From positions 45,463 to 109,462 of the forward strand of contig SVRT01000008.1 of the NCBI GenBank assembly GCA_015064685.1: 64,000 bases of DNA. Reading direction: 5' to 3'. This document shows positions 40,215 through 49,425 of the stretch, one piece after another. Position 1 is the first letter of the stretch. The number at the start of each line of letters is the position of its first letter. Source of the DNA: Oscillospiraceae bacterium. Lineage in GTDB: Bacteria > Bacillota > Clostridia > Oscillospirales > CAG-272. The notes below the pieces were generated by a model. That model had not been told where the DNA came from. It saw only the letters and a list, made by a program, of their open reading frames with translations, and did no database searches. A program made the position numbers and the translations under genes.

Positions 40215-42698
40215 TCAGATACCTTTCTTCGCGCGGTCGATCTTTTCGATGTCGGTGAAGTTATTCTCGGCAACATGGCCGGGAAGGGGCATGATCTTCT
40301 CATGAAGAGCATCGATGATCCAGCTTGCCTGCGGGAAGAAGGATTTTTCAAGCTCGAACGCTGGAGTGATCCAGTTGCGAGATCCGACAACAACGGGAGG
40401 TCCGTCGAGGTAATCGAAGCAGAGCTCGGTGATGTTGGACGCCATATCGCGCATTACGCTGTTTCTCTCGCAAGCGTCGCCTACGATGAGTATCTTACCC
40501 GTCTTCTTTACAGACTCGATGACCTTTTCGTAATTGAAAGGAACGATGGAACGGGAGTCGATGACCTCTGCGGAGATATTGTACTTTTCTTCAAGAATCT
40601 TTGCCGCCTCCATAGCGCGGTAGAGAACTGCGCCGATGGTGAGGATGGTAACGTCCTTACCCTCCTTTTTGACGTCGGGCTCACCGAAGGGAATTTCAAA
40701 GTGACCTGTGGGAACGCCGTCCTTTCTGAACTCCTCGCCAAAGCCGTAAACTCTTTGAGACTCAAAGAATACGACGGGGTCGGTGCCCTCGAGTGCGCTG
40801 GTCATAAGACCCTTTGCATCTGTAGGTGTGGAGGGGAATACGACCTTAAGACCGGGGATGTGAGCGCAGAGCGCGGTCCAGTCCTGAGAGTGCTGTGCGC
40901 CGTACTTTGAACCGACGGAAACGCGGAGAACGATAGGCATCTTGAGTATTCCTGCGCTCATTGCCTGCCATTTTGCCATCTGATTGAAGATCTCGTCGCC
41001 TGCACAGCCGATAAAGTCAGCGTACATAAGCTCAACGATAGCGCGACCGCCGCACATAGCGTAGCCTACTGCGCTGCCGACGATAGCCGACTCGGAGATG
41101 GGAGAGTTGAAGAAGCGGTGATAGGGAATAGCCTCGGTCATCTTCTTATAGACACCGAACGCGCCGCCCCAGTCTCTGTTATCCTCACCGTATGCGATGA
41201 GGGTGGGGTCGTCGTAGAACTTATCGATAATGGGCTCAAAGAGACCGTCGCAGACGTTATACATCTTCATCTTGGAGACGGGCTTGCCGTTCTCGTCCTT
41301 TGCGGTACGGATCTTGTTAGCGATCTCCTTGACTCTGGGACATTCCTCCTTGGGCATAAGAACGTCGGGCTCGCGGGTGGGATCCATGCTCTTGACCTGC
41401 TGGTTGGAGAACATGATAGACGCGATAGCGTCGGGCTCCTTATGAAGATCCATTCTGGGAGAGATCTCGTCATTGATAGCGAGCTTCATGATCTCGGTCA
41501 TACGAGAAGTGATCTCCTCGTGCATCTGAGCGAACTCCTCTTCCTTTGCGATTCCGCCGAGGATGAGCTTCTGCTTGAATGCGAGGATCGGATCTGCTGC
41601 CTTCCAAGCCTCGATCTCCTCTGCGGTTCTGTACGTGGAGGAATCGGAGGGGGAGTGACCCGAAACACGGTATGTAACAACGTCGAGAAGCGCGGGACCC
41701 TTGCCCTCGATGAGAAGCTGCTTTTTACGACTGACCGCGTCGATAACTGCAAGCGGATCGTAGCCGTTTACTCTCTCCGCGTGCATCTGTTCGGGGTTAA
41801 AGCCTGCGCCGAGGCGAGCGACCATATCAAAGCCCATTGTCTCACCGCGGGTCTGACCGCCCATACCGTAGTGGTTATTGAATACGTTGAAGAGGATAGG
41901 CATACCGCCGTCCTCGAACTTGCCGTCCATACCCCAGAGCTTTGTGATCTGGTCCATAGAAGCGAAGTTGAGAGACTCAAGCACGGGACCGCGACCTGTT
42001 GCGCCGTCACCGCAGTTGGAAACGATGATACCCTTTTTGTGGTTGGATCTCTTATAGAGAGCCGCGCCGAGAGCGATGGGAGCGGATGCACCTACGATCG
42101 CGTTGTTGGGCATAAGTCCAAAGGGAATGAAGAATGCGTGCATTGATCCGCCGAGACCGCGGTTAAATCCTGTCTTTCTTGCGAATATCTCTGCGAGCGC
42201 GCCGTAGAGAAGGAAGTTTATTGCAAGCTCCTTGACGTTTGCGCTCTTCATGTGCTTTTCAACAACAGAGAGGACAGCGCCGCCGAGGAACTCCTTCATG
42301 ATGTCGTAAACCTCTTCATCGGTAAGCTTTTCGATAGAAGAAAGACCCTTTGCGAGTATCTCGCCGTGGCTACGGTGAGAGCCGAAGGACAGGTCGTTGA
42401 TGTCAAGGCAATATGCCTCACCTACGGCACTTGCCTCCTGACCGATAGAAAGGTGAGCGGGACCGGGGTTATTATACTCGACACCGTTGTAGCAGCTCTT
42501 GGTCTTTACCTCATTGAGCATCGTTTCAAACTCGCGGATTATCGCCATATCGCGATATATTCTCATCATGTCCGCCTTGGTATAGAGCTTGCACTCCTCC
42601 TCGAGTTTCTTGTTGTACTGACATACGGGAATGTCACTAAATCTTATGAAGCCCGACTCGAATGCTTTGCCGGGATCGACGTATTGACTCTTTGGCAT
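40215..42698 (-). CDS. 2-oxoacid (pyruvate/branched-chain/acetoin type) dehydrogenase E1, fused alpha-beta
   Basis: One 827-residue chain carries both E1 halves. The alpha part (about 1-430) has HRSHGEILAKG, RGLGGSMHAF, and the ThDP motif GDGATGRGP ... FNVFNNHYG. The beta part (about 490-815) has AYGEDNRDWGGAFGVY, FNSPISESAIVGSAVGYA, and the C-terminal VIDSRSIVPFNYEKV. E1 decarboxylates the 2-oxoacid and reductively acylates the lipoyl group of E2. The second half is intact, so the fusion looks functional. Substrate cannot be told from sequence. Last gene of the E2-E3-E1 operon. Confidence 0.92.
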   Translation of the reverse strand: MPKSQYVDPGKAFESGFIRFSDIPVCQYNKKLEEECKLYTKADMMRIYRDMAIIREFETMLNEVKTKSCYNGVEYNNPGPAHLSIGQEASAVGEAYCLDINDLSFGSHRSHGEILAKGLSSIEKLTDEEVYDIMKEFLGGAVLSVVEKHMKSANVKELAINFLLYGALAEIFARKTGFNRGLGGSMHAFFIPFGLMPNNAIVGASAPIALGAALYKRSNHKKGIIVSNCGDGATGRGPVLESLNFASMDQITKLWGMDGKFEDGGMPILFNVFNNHYGMGGQTRGETMGFDMVARLGAGFNPEQMHAERVNGYDPLAVIDAVSRKKQLLIEGKGPALLDVVTYRVSGHSPSDSSTYRTAEEIEAWKAADPILAFKQKLILGGIAKEEEFAQMHEEITSRMTEIMKLAINDEISPRMDLHKEPDAIASIMFSNQQVKSMDPTREPDVLMPKEECPRVKEIANKIRTAKDENGKPVSKMKMYNVCDGLFEPIIDKFYDDPTLIAYGEDNRDWGGAFGVYKKMTEAIPYHRFFNSPISESAIVGSAVGYAMCGGRAIVELMYADFIGCAGDEIFNQMAKWQAMSAGILKMPIVLRVSVGSKYGAQHSQDWTALCAHIPGLKVVFPSTPTDAKGLMTSALEGTDPVVFFESQRVYGFGEEFRKDGVPTGHFEIPFGEPDVKKEGKDVTILTIGAVLYRAMEAAKILEEKYNISAEVIDSRSIVPFNYEKVIESVKKTGKILIVGDACERNSVMRDMASNITELCFDYLDGPPVVVGSRNWITPAFELEKSFFPQASWIIDALHEKIMPLPGHVAENNFTDIEKIDRAKKGI

Positions 42699-42720
42699 AA
42701 TATATTTCTCCTTATATTGA

Positions 42721-44079
42721 TTACATAAACATTGCCTCGCGGATGACCTCGCATACCGTGGGGTGGGGGAAGACGAGCTTCTGTATATCCTCGACTCTCA
42801 TTTCGGTCTCGACCATCATTGCCGCGCCGTAGATTATCTCGGACGCGTAGGAGCCTATCATATGAAGTCCTACGATGTTCTTGTGCTTTTTGTCGGTAAT
42901 TACCTTTAGTATTCCGTAGCCGTGTTCGTTTTCGGCGATATATCTGCCCGAATACTTAAGGGTGACTGTCTGTATATTGACGTCGAGCTTCTTTTCCTTG
43001 GCGCTCTCCTCGGTCTCGCCGACAGATGCTACCTCGGGGTTGGTGTAAATGACCGAGGGGATAGAATTGTAATTTACCTTATCCTTCTTGCCGAGGATAT
43101 TGTTGATGCAGACCTCGCCCTCGCGGTAAGCGGTGTGAGCGAGCATGCTCTTGCCATTTACGTCGCCTGCCGCCCAGACACCGGGCACGTTTGTCTTGCC
43201 CTGCTCGTTTGTGACGATGGCGCCGCGCTCGAGCTTAAGACCGATGTTCTCGCATCCGATACCCTGAGTTCTCGCGCGTCTTCCGATAGAAACGAGCGCG
43301 TAATCAGCGGGGATCTCAACGGTTTTGCCGTCCTTTTCGTATGTGACGGTCTTATTCTTTATCGAAGTTACGCGCGCACCGAGGATGAACTCGACTCCGC
43401 GGGAGGCGTAGTCCTTCTGAAGAAGCTTGGAAATATCTCTGTCGACCACGCCTGCGATGTGGTCGAGCATCTCAACGACGTAGACCTTTGAGCCAACCGA
43501 GTTGAAATAGGATGCCATCTCGAGACCGATGACACCGCCGCCGACAACGACGATGGTCTTGGGGATAGCGGGAAGGTCGAGAACCTCGCGGTTTGTAAGA
43601 GCAAAGCCCTCCTTAAGAGACTCTGCAAGTCCGTCGATAGGAGGAAGGGCGGGGGAGGAGCCTGTCGAGATGAGAAGCTGCTTTCCTACGTAGTCCTTTC
43701 CGTCAGCGGTGACAACAAAGCCCTCGCTGTTTTTCTCCTTGATGCAAGCGGTTGCCTTAACGACCTCAACGCCTGCCTTTTTAAGCTTTGCGCCAACGCC
43801 AGAAACGAGTTGCTTTACAACGCCGTTCTTGCGGTTTACAACGAAGGCGTGGTCGATCTCGGCAGAGCCGAACTTAACGCCGTAGTCAGAAGAGTGCTTT
43901 GCGTAATCGTATATTTTAGCGGAATAAAGAAGCGTCTTTGTGGGGATACATCCCTCGTTGAGGCAAACACCGCCGAGCGCTCTTTCCTCAATAACGAGAG
44001 TTTTGAGTCCCGCGTGTCCCGCTCTTTCTGCGGCATTGTAGCCCGCAGGGCCGCCACCTAAAATTATCAGATCGTACAT
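42721..44079 (-). CDS. lpdA: Dihydrolipoyl dehydrogenase (E3)
   Basis: A 452-residue FAD disulfide oxidoreductase. It has the FAD motif LGGGPAGYNAAERAG, redox cysteines in GGVCLNEGCIPTK (about 38-50), the NAD-binding GGGVIGLEMASYF (about 175), WAAGDVNGKSMLAH, and the C-terminal HPTVCEVIREA with the active-site His and Glu. It reoxidises E2 dihydrolipoyl groups with NAD+. AGAGAGG precedes the ATG. E2 is 14 bp upstream, E1 22 bp downstream. Confidence 0.97.
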   Translation of the reverse strand: MYDLIILGGGPAGYNAAERAGHAGLKTLVIEERALGGVCLNEGCIPTKTLLYSAKIYDYAKHSSDYGVKFGSAEIDHAFVVNRKNGVVKQLVSGVGAKLKKAGVEVVKATACIKEKNSEGFVVTADGKDYVGKQLLISTGSSPALPPIDGLAESLKEGFALTNREVLDLPAIPKTIVVVGGGVIGLEMASYFNSVGSKVYVVEMLDHIAGVVDRDISKLLQKDYASRGVEFILGARVTSIKNKTVTYEKDGKTVEIPADYALVSIGRRARTQGIGCENIGLKLERGAIVTNEQGKTNVPGVWAAGDVNGKSMLAHTAYREGEVCINNILGKKDKVNYNSIPSVIYTNPEVASVGETEESAKEKKLDVNIQTVTLKYSGRYIAENEHGYGILKVITDKKHKNIVGLHMIGSYASEIIYGAAMMVETEMRVEDIQKLVFPHPTVCEVIREAMFM

Positions 44080-44093
44080 AGACTATACCTCTC

Positions 44094-45419
44094 TTACTTG
44101 ACCATAAGAAGATCAATGTTTTCAAGAGCCTGACCGACAGCCTTTAAGAATCTTGCCGCGTCAGCTCCGTCGAGGACTCTGTGGTCGACAGTGAGAGAAA
44201 GTCCCATTGCGGGATAGATAACGTCCTCGCCGTTTACCTCCTTGATGCGCTTCTGGATGCAGTCAACACCGAGAATAGCGGTCTGGGGAGGATTGATGAT
44301 AGGAGTAAAGGACTCGATTCCGAGAGAGCCGAGGTTGGAGACCGTAAAGGTTCCACCGCTGAGCAGGTCGGGATTGATGCTACCGCTCTGCGCTGCGGTG
44401 ATGACCGCCTTAGACTGCTTTGCGATCTCGTTGAGAGAGAGCTTTTCAGCGCCGAAGACTGTGGGAACCATAAGACCTCTTTCGGTGTCTACCGCGATTC
44501 CGAGGTTTACTGTGTTGAAGTATCGCATCGTGTCGCCGAGACAGTGAGCGTTGAAGCCCTTGAAGTCGAGGAGAACGCGAGAAACTGCGTAAAGGATCAT
44601 ATCGTTGAGCGTGATGTTCGTAAGCCCCATCTTGTCCGCGCCTGCCTTAAGCGACTTGCGAAGCTCGAGCATCTTTGTCGCGTCAAAGGAGGAGTTAAAG
44701 GTGAGCTGCGCCATGCTATTGAGTGAAGCACACATCTGCTTTGCGATGATCTTTCTGATATTGGGAAGCTTGACGTCTTCATACTCTGCAACGGGAGCTG
44801 TGAATGCAGCCTCTGCTGCGGGAGCTACGGGAGCTGAGAGGTCGGAGAGCATTACCTTGCCGTTGATACCGCTACCCTCGACCGCGCTTGTGTATTCTGC
44901 GCGTGCCGCACCCGAAACGGTGAGTCCGCGGTCAACAAGGCTCTGTACGTCGCGCTCGATAATTCTGCCGCTAGGTCCTGTGGGAGTTGCCTTGAGCAGA
45001 TCGGCATTGGTCTTTTCCGCGAGAGCGCGGGCTCTGGGGGAAATTGCGCCGCTTATTTCCTGCACCGATGTGGCTTCTGCGGTTGCTACCGGAGCGGTCT
45101 CTGCCGTTTCTGTCTTGATTTCCTCTGCTACGGGTGCAGGTGCTTCCTCGCCTGCGGGAGCGAATTCCGCATAGCTCTCGCCTGCGTTACCTATAACGCA
45201 AACATTCTGAAGGCAGGGAACGTCGTCGCCCTCCTGCGCGAAGATAGCAAGGAGAGTACCCTCGACAGTTGCCGCCTCGTCAAAAGAGGATTTATCTGTC
45301 TCGTAGGAGAAGAGAATATCTCCGACTGCGACCGTGTCGCCTACCTTTTTATTCCAAGCCGTGATTATACAGCTTTCAACACTCTGTCCCTGTCGGGGCA
45401 TTATTACTGCTGTTGCCAT
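44094..45419 (-). CDS. Dihydrolipoyllysine acyltransferase (E2)
   Basis: The 441-residue protein has one lipoyl domain (about 1-78) with the lipoylated Lys in SYETDKSSFD, an Ala/Pro/Glu-rich linker (about 85-120), a peripheral-subunit-binding domain (about 125-160, ISPRARALAEKTNADL), another linker with a second partial binding-like segment, and the catalytic domain (about 205-441) ending in SLTVDHRVLDGADAARF with the active-site His. It transfers the acyl group to CoA. First gene of the operon; own promoter; AAAGGA before the ATG. Confidence 0.93.
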   Translation of the reverse strand: MATAVIMPRQGQSVESCIITAWNKKVGDTVAVGDILFSYETDKSSFDEAATVEGTLLAIFAQEGDDVPCLQNVCVIGNAGESYAEFAPAGEEAPAPVAEEIKTETAETAPVATAEATSVQEISGAISPRARALAEKTNADLLKATPTGPSGRIIERDVQSLVDRGLTVSGAARAEYTSAVEGSGINGKVMLSDLSAPVAPAAEAAFTAPVAEYEDVKLPNIRKIIAKQMCASLNSMAQLTFNSSFDATKMLELRKSLKAGADKMGLTNITLNDMILYAVSRVLLDFKGFNAHCLGDTMRYFNTVNLGIAVDTERGLMVPTVFGAEKLSLNEIAKQSKAVITAAQSGSINPDLLSGGTFTVSNLGSLGIESFTPIINPPQTAILGVDCIQKRIKEVNGEDVIYPAMGLSLTVDHRVLDGADAARFLKAVGQALENIDLLMVK

Positions 45420-45496
45420 ACCGTGTTTCCTTTCAAAATGTTTTTTGATGTGTTTCGATATCTTAATAATGTAGATGCATATCTTTCCAATTATTC

Positions 45497-45525
45497 ATTG
45501 TATCATACCGCGGCGTCTTTTTCAA
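45497..45525 (-). promoter_or_regulatory. Promoter of the E2-E3-E1 operon
   Basis: Minus strand: TTGAAA, 17-bp spacer, TACAAT, about 75 bp before the E2 start. The stretch 45526-45643 beyond it is AT-rich with nothing recognisable. Confidence 0.78.
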
Positions 45526-45643
45526 TGGGGAATAAATAAAAAAATATGATAAATTGATAAAATTTTGTTAATGAACTGTTAAAAAATGCTTTTTTTAGAC
45601 TTTCGATTAATAAAAAATGAAAAGGCAAAGGAAAATTTATACC

Positions 45644-45675
45644 AAAAAAATACAAGCTCCCACACGGGAGCTTGT
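45644..45675 (-). terminator. Terminator probably serving the ABC exporter gene
   Basis: ACAAGCTCCC / GGGAGCTTGT stem with an ACAC loop and a run of seven A on the left (T-run on the minus strand). It would end transcripts from the ABC gene at 46218 after they cross element A2. Confidence 0.82.
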
Positions 45676-45715
45676 GACTTAAGAAAAAATATGCTTTTAG
45701 GAGACAGAGTAGGAT

Positions 45716-46207
45716 AAATTGGGGTTTATGGGGGCGCGGGGGGGATGCGGGGACGCGTGCCTCCGTAAGCACAGACTCCGCCTTCGGCTCCGCTAGTGCG
45801 GCGAGCCTGCGAAGCAGGCTTTCGCCATAAGCGAGTCGCTTTTTGGAAAAAAGCTCCGCAAAAACTTTCAATATTTTGGGTCCTTTTAGGGTGAAGCAGG
45901 ATTTTTCGCCGCAAGCGGCTAAAAAAATCCCTCACTGACGTTTTTGTATTGATAGGGTGTTAAACCCAACCGATGAAAACCCTTTAAGCTTAAAGAAAAA
46001 CTAAGTTGAGAAAAGCTTTTCAAACGATAATAAATACACTCGCAACACGATAGCAGTGGGACTATGCAGGTGCGACACGGTGTAGATAGATAAGCCGTCT
46101 TGACTTGTATAAAATATGCTTTGGGGTTTTGGGGGTGTGGGGGACTTTTTTCCCTGGAAAAGTCCCCCACGCGCATCCCCCGCGTCCCCGACAAATCAAA
46201 ATTTGAA
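45716..46207. repeat. TIR-bounded intergenic element, type A, copy 2 (with insertion)
   Basis: Left end AAATTGGGGTTTATGGGG, right end CCGACAAATCAAAATTTGAA. Same core as copy 1, inverted. H2 (GGATTTTTCGCCGC / GCGGCTAAAAAAATCC) is at 45898-45930, H1 (GTGGGGGACTTTT / AAAAGTCCCCCAC) at 46137-46170. A cassette of about 65 bp with its own GCCTGC/GCAGGC hairpin is inserted near 45767-45832. It lies between the ABC gene stop and that gene's terminator. Confidence 0.9.
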
Positions 46208-46217
46208 GGTGTTGATG

Positions 46218-48083
46218 TTATTTTACGCCGTCCTGGAGGGTTTGCATTTTATAGTATTCGCCGCGTTTTTCCATAAGAGCGTCGTAGGTGCCGATTTCAA
46301 CGCATCTGCCTTGCTTTATGACCGCTATTCGGTCTGCATCGCGTATTGTGGAAAGTCTATGCGCGACGATGAATGTGGTTCGTCCCTCTGTCAGGTTATT
46401 TAGTGCGCTCTGTATCTCTTTTTCCGACACCGTATCAAGCGCGCTTGTTGCCTCGTCGAAGATGATGACCTTGGGGTCGCGTATGATCGCGCGTGCTATC
46501 GCGATGCGTTGTCTTTGTCCGCCCGAGAGATTTGCACCGTGTTCATCAAGCATAGTATCAAGTCCTTGGGGAAGAGAATTTATAAACTCGGTGAGATTTG
46601 CCGCCTTTACTGCTTCATCTATCCTTTTTTTAGATATTCGACTGAAGCCGTAGGTTATGTTATCCTTGATCGTCCCTGTAAACAGAACGCTTGTCTGCGG
46701 TACTATTGCGATATGCTTGCGATAGCTTTGGAGATCTATTTCATCCATATCCTTTCCGTCGATAAATATCTTGCCCATTTTCGGCTTATTGAAGCCGAGG
46801 ACCAGATTCAGGATCGTGGATTTTCCCGAACCCGATTCGCCTACGATAGCGATGGTCTCTCCCGCGTTCACCTTAAGATCAAGGTCTTGAAGGACGGGCT
46901 GATCGGGAGTGTAGAAGAAGTCAACGTCACGAAAATCGTATTCGCCCTTGAGAGTCGTCATTTTCTTTTTGCCCTTATTATCCTCGATATCTCTTGCGCC
47001 GAGGATCTCGCCGATCGACGACACCGAGTCCATACCCTTGGTGATGACGGGGAAGAGTCCGATGAGCGTTGAGACCTGACCCGTCAGTGTATTGAAATAG
47101 GATTGATAAAGCGAGATATCACCTATCTCTATCTTTCCGTTAAATGCGAGAAAAGCCGAAAATACTAAACAGAGAAGCTGAAAAAGACTGAATACTACCC
47201 AGGATACAGATCCGAATTTTGCGTGTGTCATATCAAGCTTGAAGCCCGTATTAGCGACGGAGTTGAGCCTTCCCGTGAGCTTTTTTACCTGCACGTTCTC
47301 AAGTGCGTGAGCACGGGTTATCTGGTTCATTTCTATCATATCCATAATATCTGCGGACGTGTTCTCCATATCCTTGCGGAATTGTGCGTTATATTTGCGG
47401 ATATTGCCGTTAAATATACGCATTATTATTACCGACGTTGGTATGGTGAGCAGAAAGAAGGAGAAAACTGTCAGATTTTTGGTAACTACTACGACAAGTG
47501 CGGTCACCATATTAATAACTATCCCGGGGATAGTGAGGAATATCTGTGAGGAAAGCGCGTGAACCGTTTCAACGTCTCGCATAAGCTTTGACTGTATTCT
47601 GCCCGATTGCATTTCCTTGTGGAAGGTGATCGAGAGCTGCTGAAGCTTACGCACCATAGCGCCTCTAAGTCCCGCCTCCACTCCGCGCAGAGCGCGGCTA
47701 TAATATCTGACGTGTAATATATGCGTTGGAATATTCAAAAGCATCAGAAATACTATCACGGCGATATTTATTGCCGCTTGCTCAAGTGCGTTTTCGGGAC
47801 GTGCGGTCGCAATATTGATAATATTCGCAGTAACTATGGGTAGAGCAAGCACGGGAGAGGTCTTAATAAAATAAAAGATCAATGAAAGCAACAGCTCCTT
47901 CCAGTATCGCATATACAGGCGAAGGAGCGTACGATAAGGGTGAGCTTCGTTTTTGAGGTATGCCTCAACGAACTCATCCTCGAGCTTCATGATCTCTTCA
48001 TCGGTAAAATATTTGTTTCGGGGTGCGGGCTTGTGACGGTGCAAAAGTGGCTTTCGGGTCTTGTTTTTTTCCTTTTTAGGCAT
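46218..48083 (-). CDS. ABC exporter (fused membrane and ATPase domains)
   Basis: A 621-residue type IV exporter half-transporter. A polar N-terminal extension of about 65 residues is followed by six helices (about 70-340) and an ATPase domain (about 375-610): Walker A VGESGSGKST, Q-loop VPQTSVLFTG, signature LSGGQRQR, Walker B VIIFDEATSAL, and the H-loop IVAHRLST. It likely works as a homodimer because no partner is adjacent; cargo is unknown (lipid, drug or peptide). GGAGG precedes the ATG at 48083; the longer frame to 48140 has no site. Confidence 0.92.
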   Translation of the reverse strand: MPKKEKNKTRKPLLHRHKPAPRNKYFTDEEIMKLEDEFVEAYLKNEAHPYRTLLRLYMRYWKELLLSLIFYFIKTSPVLALPIVTANIINIATARPENALEQAAINIAVIVFLMLLNIPTHILHVRYYSRALRGVEAGLRGAMVRKLQQLSITFHKEMQSGRIQSKLMRDVETVHALSSQIFLTIPGIVINMVTALVVVVTKNLTVFSFFLLTIPTSVIIMRIFNGNIRKYNAQFRKDMENTSADIMDMIEMNQITRAHALENVQVKKLTGRLNSVANTGFKLDMTHAKFGSVSWVVFSLFQLLCLVFSAFLAFNGKIEIGDISLYQSYFNTLTGQVSTLIGLFPVITKGMDSVSSIGEILGARDIEDNKGKKKMTTLKGEYDFRDVDFFYTPDQPVLQDLDLKVNAGETIAIVGESGSGKSTILNLVLGFNKPKMGKIFIDGKDMDEIDLQSYRKHIAIVPQTSVLFTGTIKDNITYGFSRISKKRIDEAVKAANLTEFINSLPQGLDTMLDEHGANLSGGQRQRIAIARAIIRDPKVIIFDEATSALDTVSEKEIQSALNNLTEGRTTFIVAHRLSTIRDADRIAVIKQGRCVEIGTYDALMEKRGEYYKMQTLQDGVK

Positions 48084-48217
48084 AATAAGTACCTCCTTTG
48101 AGACGACAGGGCAGCGGGGTGTGAGTATCTTGCGCTTCACCCTGCCAAAATTATCCTTATCGGGCGTGACGGTGCCCGAGCGTCCTTTATTAAGAGACTT
48201 ATTTGCTTTTCAAGCGC

Positions 48218-48246
48218 ATTATAGCACCGAAAAAAATGAAAGTCAA
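48218..48246 (-). promoter_or_regulatory. Promoter of the ABC exporter gene
   Basis: Minus strand: TTGACT, 17-bp spacer, TATAAT, giving a leader of about 130 nt that contains a GGCAG/CTGCC hairpin. Confidence 0.85.
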
Positions 48247-48308
48247 GCCTTTTTGGGAAAAAAGAAAAAAGTTTTTTAGTTCATGCGATTCAGATGTAAA
48301 TATCAGAT

Positions 48309-48326
48309 AGTTAAATAAACTTAACT
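48309..48326. promoter_or_regulatory. Candidate operator palindrome, site 1
   Basis: AGTTAAATAAACTTAACT, an 18-bp near-palindrome 63 bp upstream of the ABC exporter -35. It matches the site at 56334 in its arms. Function is inferred only from the repeat occurrence. The rest of 48247-48404 shows nothing else. Confidence 0.35.
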
Positions 48327-48404
48327 GCCTTGGGGGAGGGCAATATTCCGCTCATATTTCAACAAATTACTTACAAATATGGGATTTTAAATTGAAGATT
48401 GATG

Positions 48405-48437
48405 AAAAAAACCTGCTTTGGTGTTTGCCAAAGCAGG
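48405..48437 (-). terminator. Terminator of the sialidase-isomerase operon
   Basis: CCTGCTTTGG / CCAAAGCAGG with a TGTTTG loop; A-run on the left gives the T-run on the minus strand. Confidence 0.92.
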
Positions 48438-48445
48438 ATTGCGTT

Positions 48446-49312
48446 TTAGATTCTTTTTGCTATTTTGAGGCCTGTTCTGAAGAGCTCGCGCTCGAGGCTG
48501 TCTCTTTCTTCGCCGTTCGGGATGTCTTTGCTGACGTGCGTCTCGAAGGAGAGGACTTTATCAAATCCGACCTCCTGGAGTGCGTTTGAAAAGTCGTCCC
48601 AATCGATATTTCCGTTGCCGGGGGTCGCGTGCGCATCACGGGTCGAGTCATTATCGTGGACGTGGAGAGTGCCGAGGAGGTCACCTACGAGGCGCACCGA
48701 TTCGGCGGGGCTGTATTTACAGTAGTTGCAGTGTCCGGTGTCGATGCAGACGCGGAAGAGGTCGCCCGAGACCTCTTTGTTCATTCTCTTTACGTGCGCA
48801 ACGATCTGGTCGGGGTGATTTAATGGGAGCGTTGGGAAGGGAAGGTTTTCGATATTAATGCGGATATTACCGTACTTTTTGGATTCATCCGCCAAAGCAG
48901 CCATAAACTCTGCGTTCATATCTCTCATAAGCTCGGGATGCTCAGCGCTATTCGTACCGAAGGGCATTATGCAATGCATAACAAAGTCGGTGACTCCGAG
49001 ATAAGCGCATCCGCGGATGGACTTTTTGAAGGCTTCAAGGCGTTCTGCTCTCTGCTCGGGAGTGAAATCCTGCGCGGGGTGACGCCAGGGAGAGTGTGCC
49101 TGGTTTGCGATCAGTCCTGCCTCGTTTAGTACCTTTCTGTATCTTACAAGCTCTTTTTCGAATTCTGCCTCGGGAAGCTTGAAAAAATCGGTCTCTGTAT
49201 TACTAAAGTTTGAAAAGTCGAGGCACTCGTAGCCGTGAGCTACCATCTTCTCAGCGCCCTTTTCGAGTCCGTATCTGTGCATATATGCGCCTGATGCTAT
49301 TCCTATTTTCAT
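48446..49312 (-). CDS. Sugar phosphate isomerase/epimerase-like TIM-barrel protein 1
   Basis: The 288-residue protein belongs to the xylose isomerase-like/AP endonuclease 2 family. Metal-ligand strands are visible: NIENLPFPT (Glu), CIDTGHCNY (Asp/His), LHVHDNDS (His/Asp) and LSFETHV (Glu). Such proteins isomerise or epimerise ketoses, inositols or related compounds; the exact reaction is unknown. GGAGG precedes the ATG at 49312; the frame to 49444 has no site. It follows the sialidase-like gene by 113 bp in the same direction. Confidence 0.82.
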   Translation of the reverse strand: MKIGIASGAYMHRYGLEKGAEKMVAHGYECLDFSNFSNTETDFFKLPEAEFEKELVRYRKVLNEAGLIANQAHSPWRHPAQDFTPEQRAERLEAFKKSIRGCAYLGVTDFVMHCIMPFGTNSAEHPELMRDMNAEFMAALADESKKYGNIRINIENLPFPTLPLNHPDQIVAHVKRMNKEVSGDLFRVCIDTGHCNYCKYSPAESVRLVGDLLGTLHVHDNDSTRDAHATPGNGNIDWDDFSNALQEVGFDKVLSFETHVSKDIPNGEERDSLERELFRTGLKIAKRI

Positions 49313-49425
49313 AATGATTATACCTCCGTACGGTTTATTCAAGAGAATTGTAGCACACGTAATTCGATTTGTCAATAAAAACAAGCGAAAAATCCCCTTG
49401 AATTTTTTCTCGGGGCTTTGAGCTT

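Noticed and set aside
48084..48217. Riboswitch in the 130-nt leader of the ABC exporter
   Set aside because: Only a simple GGCAG/CTGCC stem is seen. It has no known aptamer motif and no terminator or sequestering arm.
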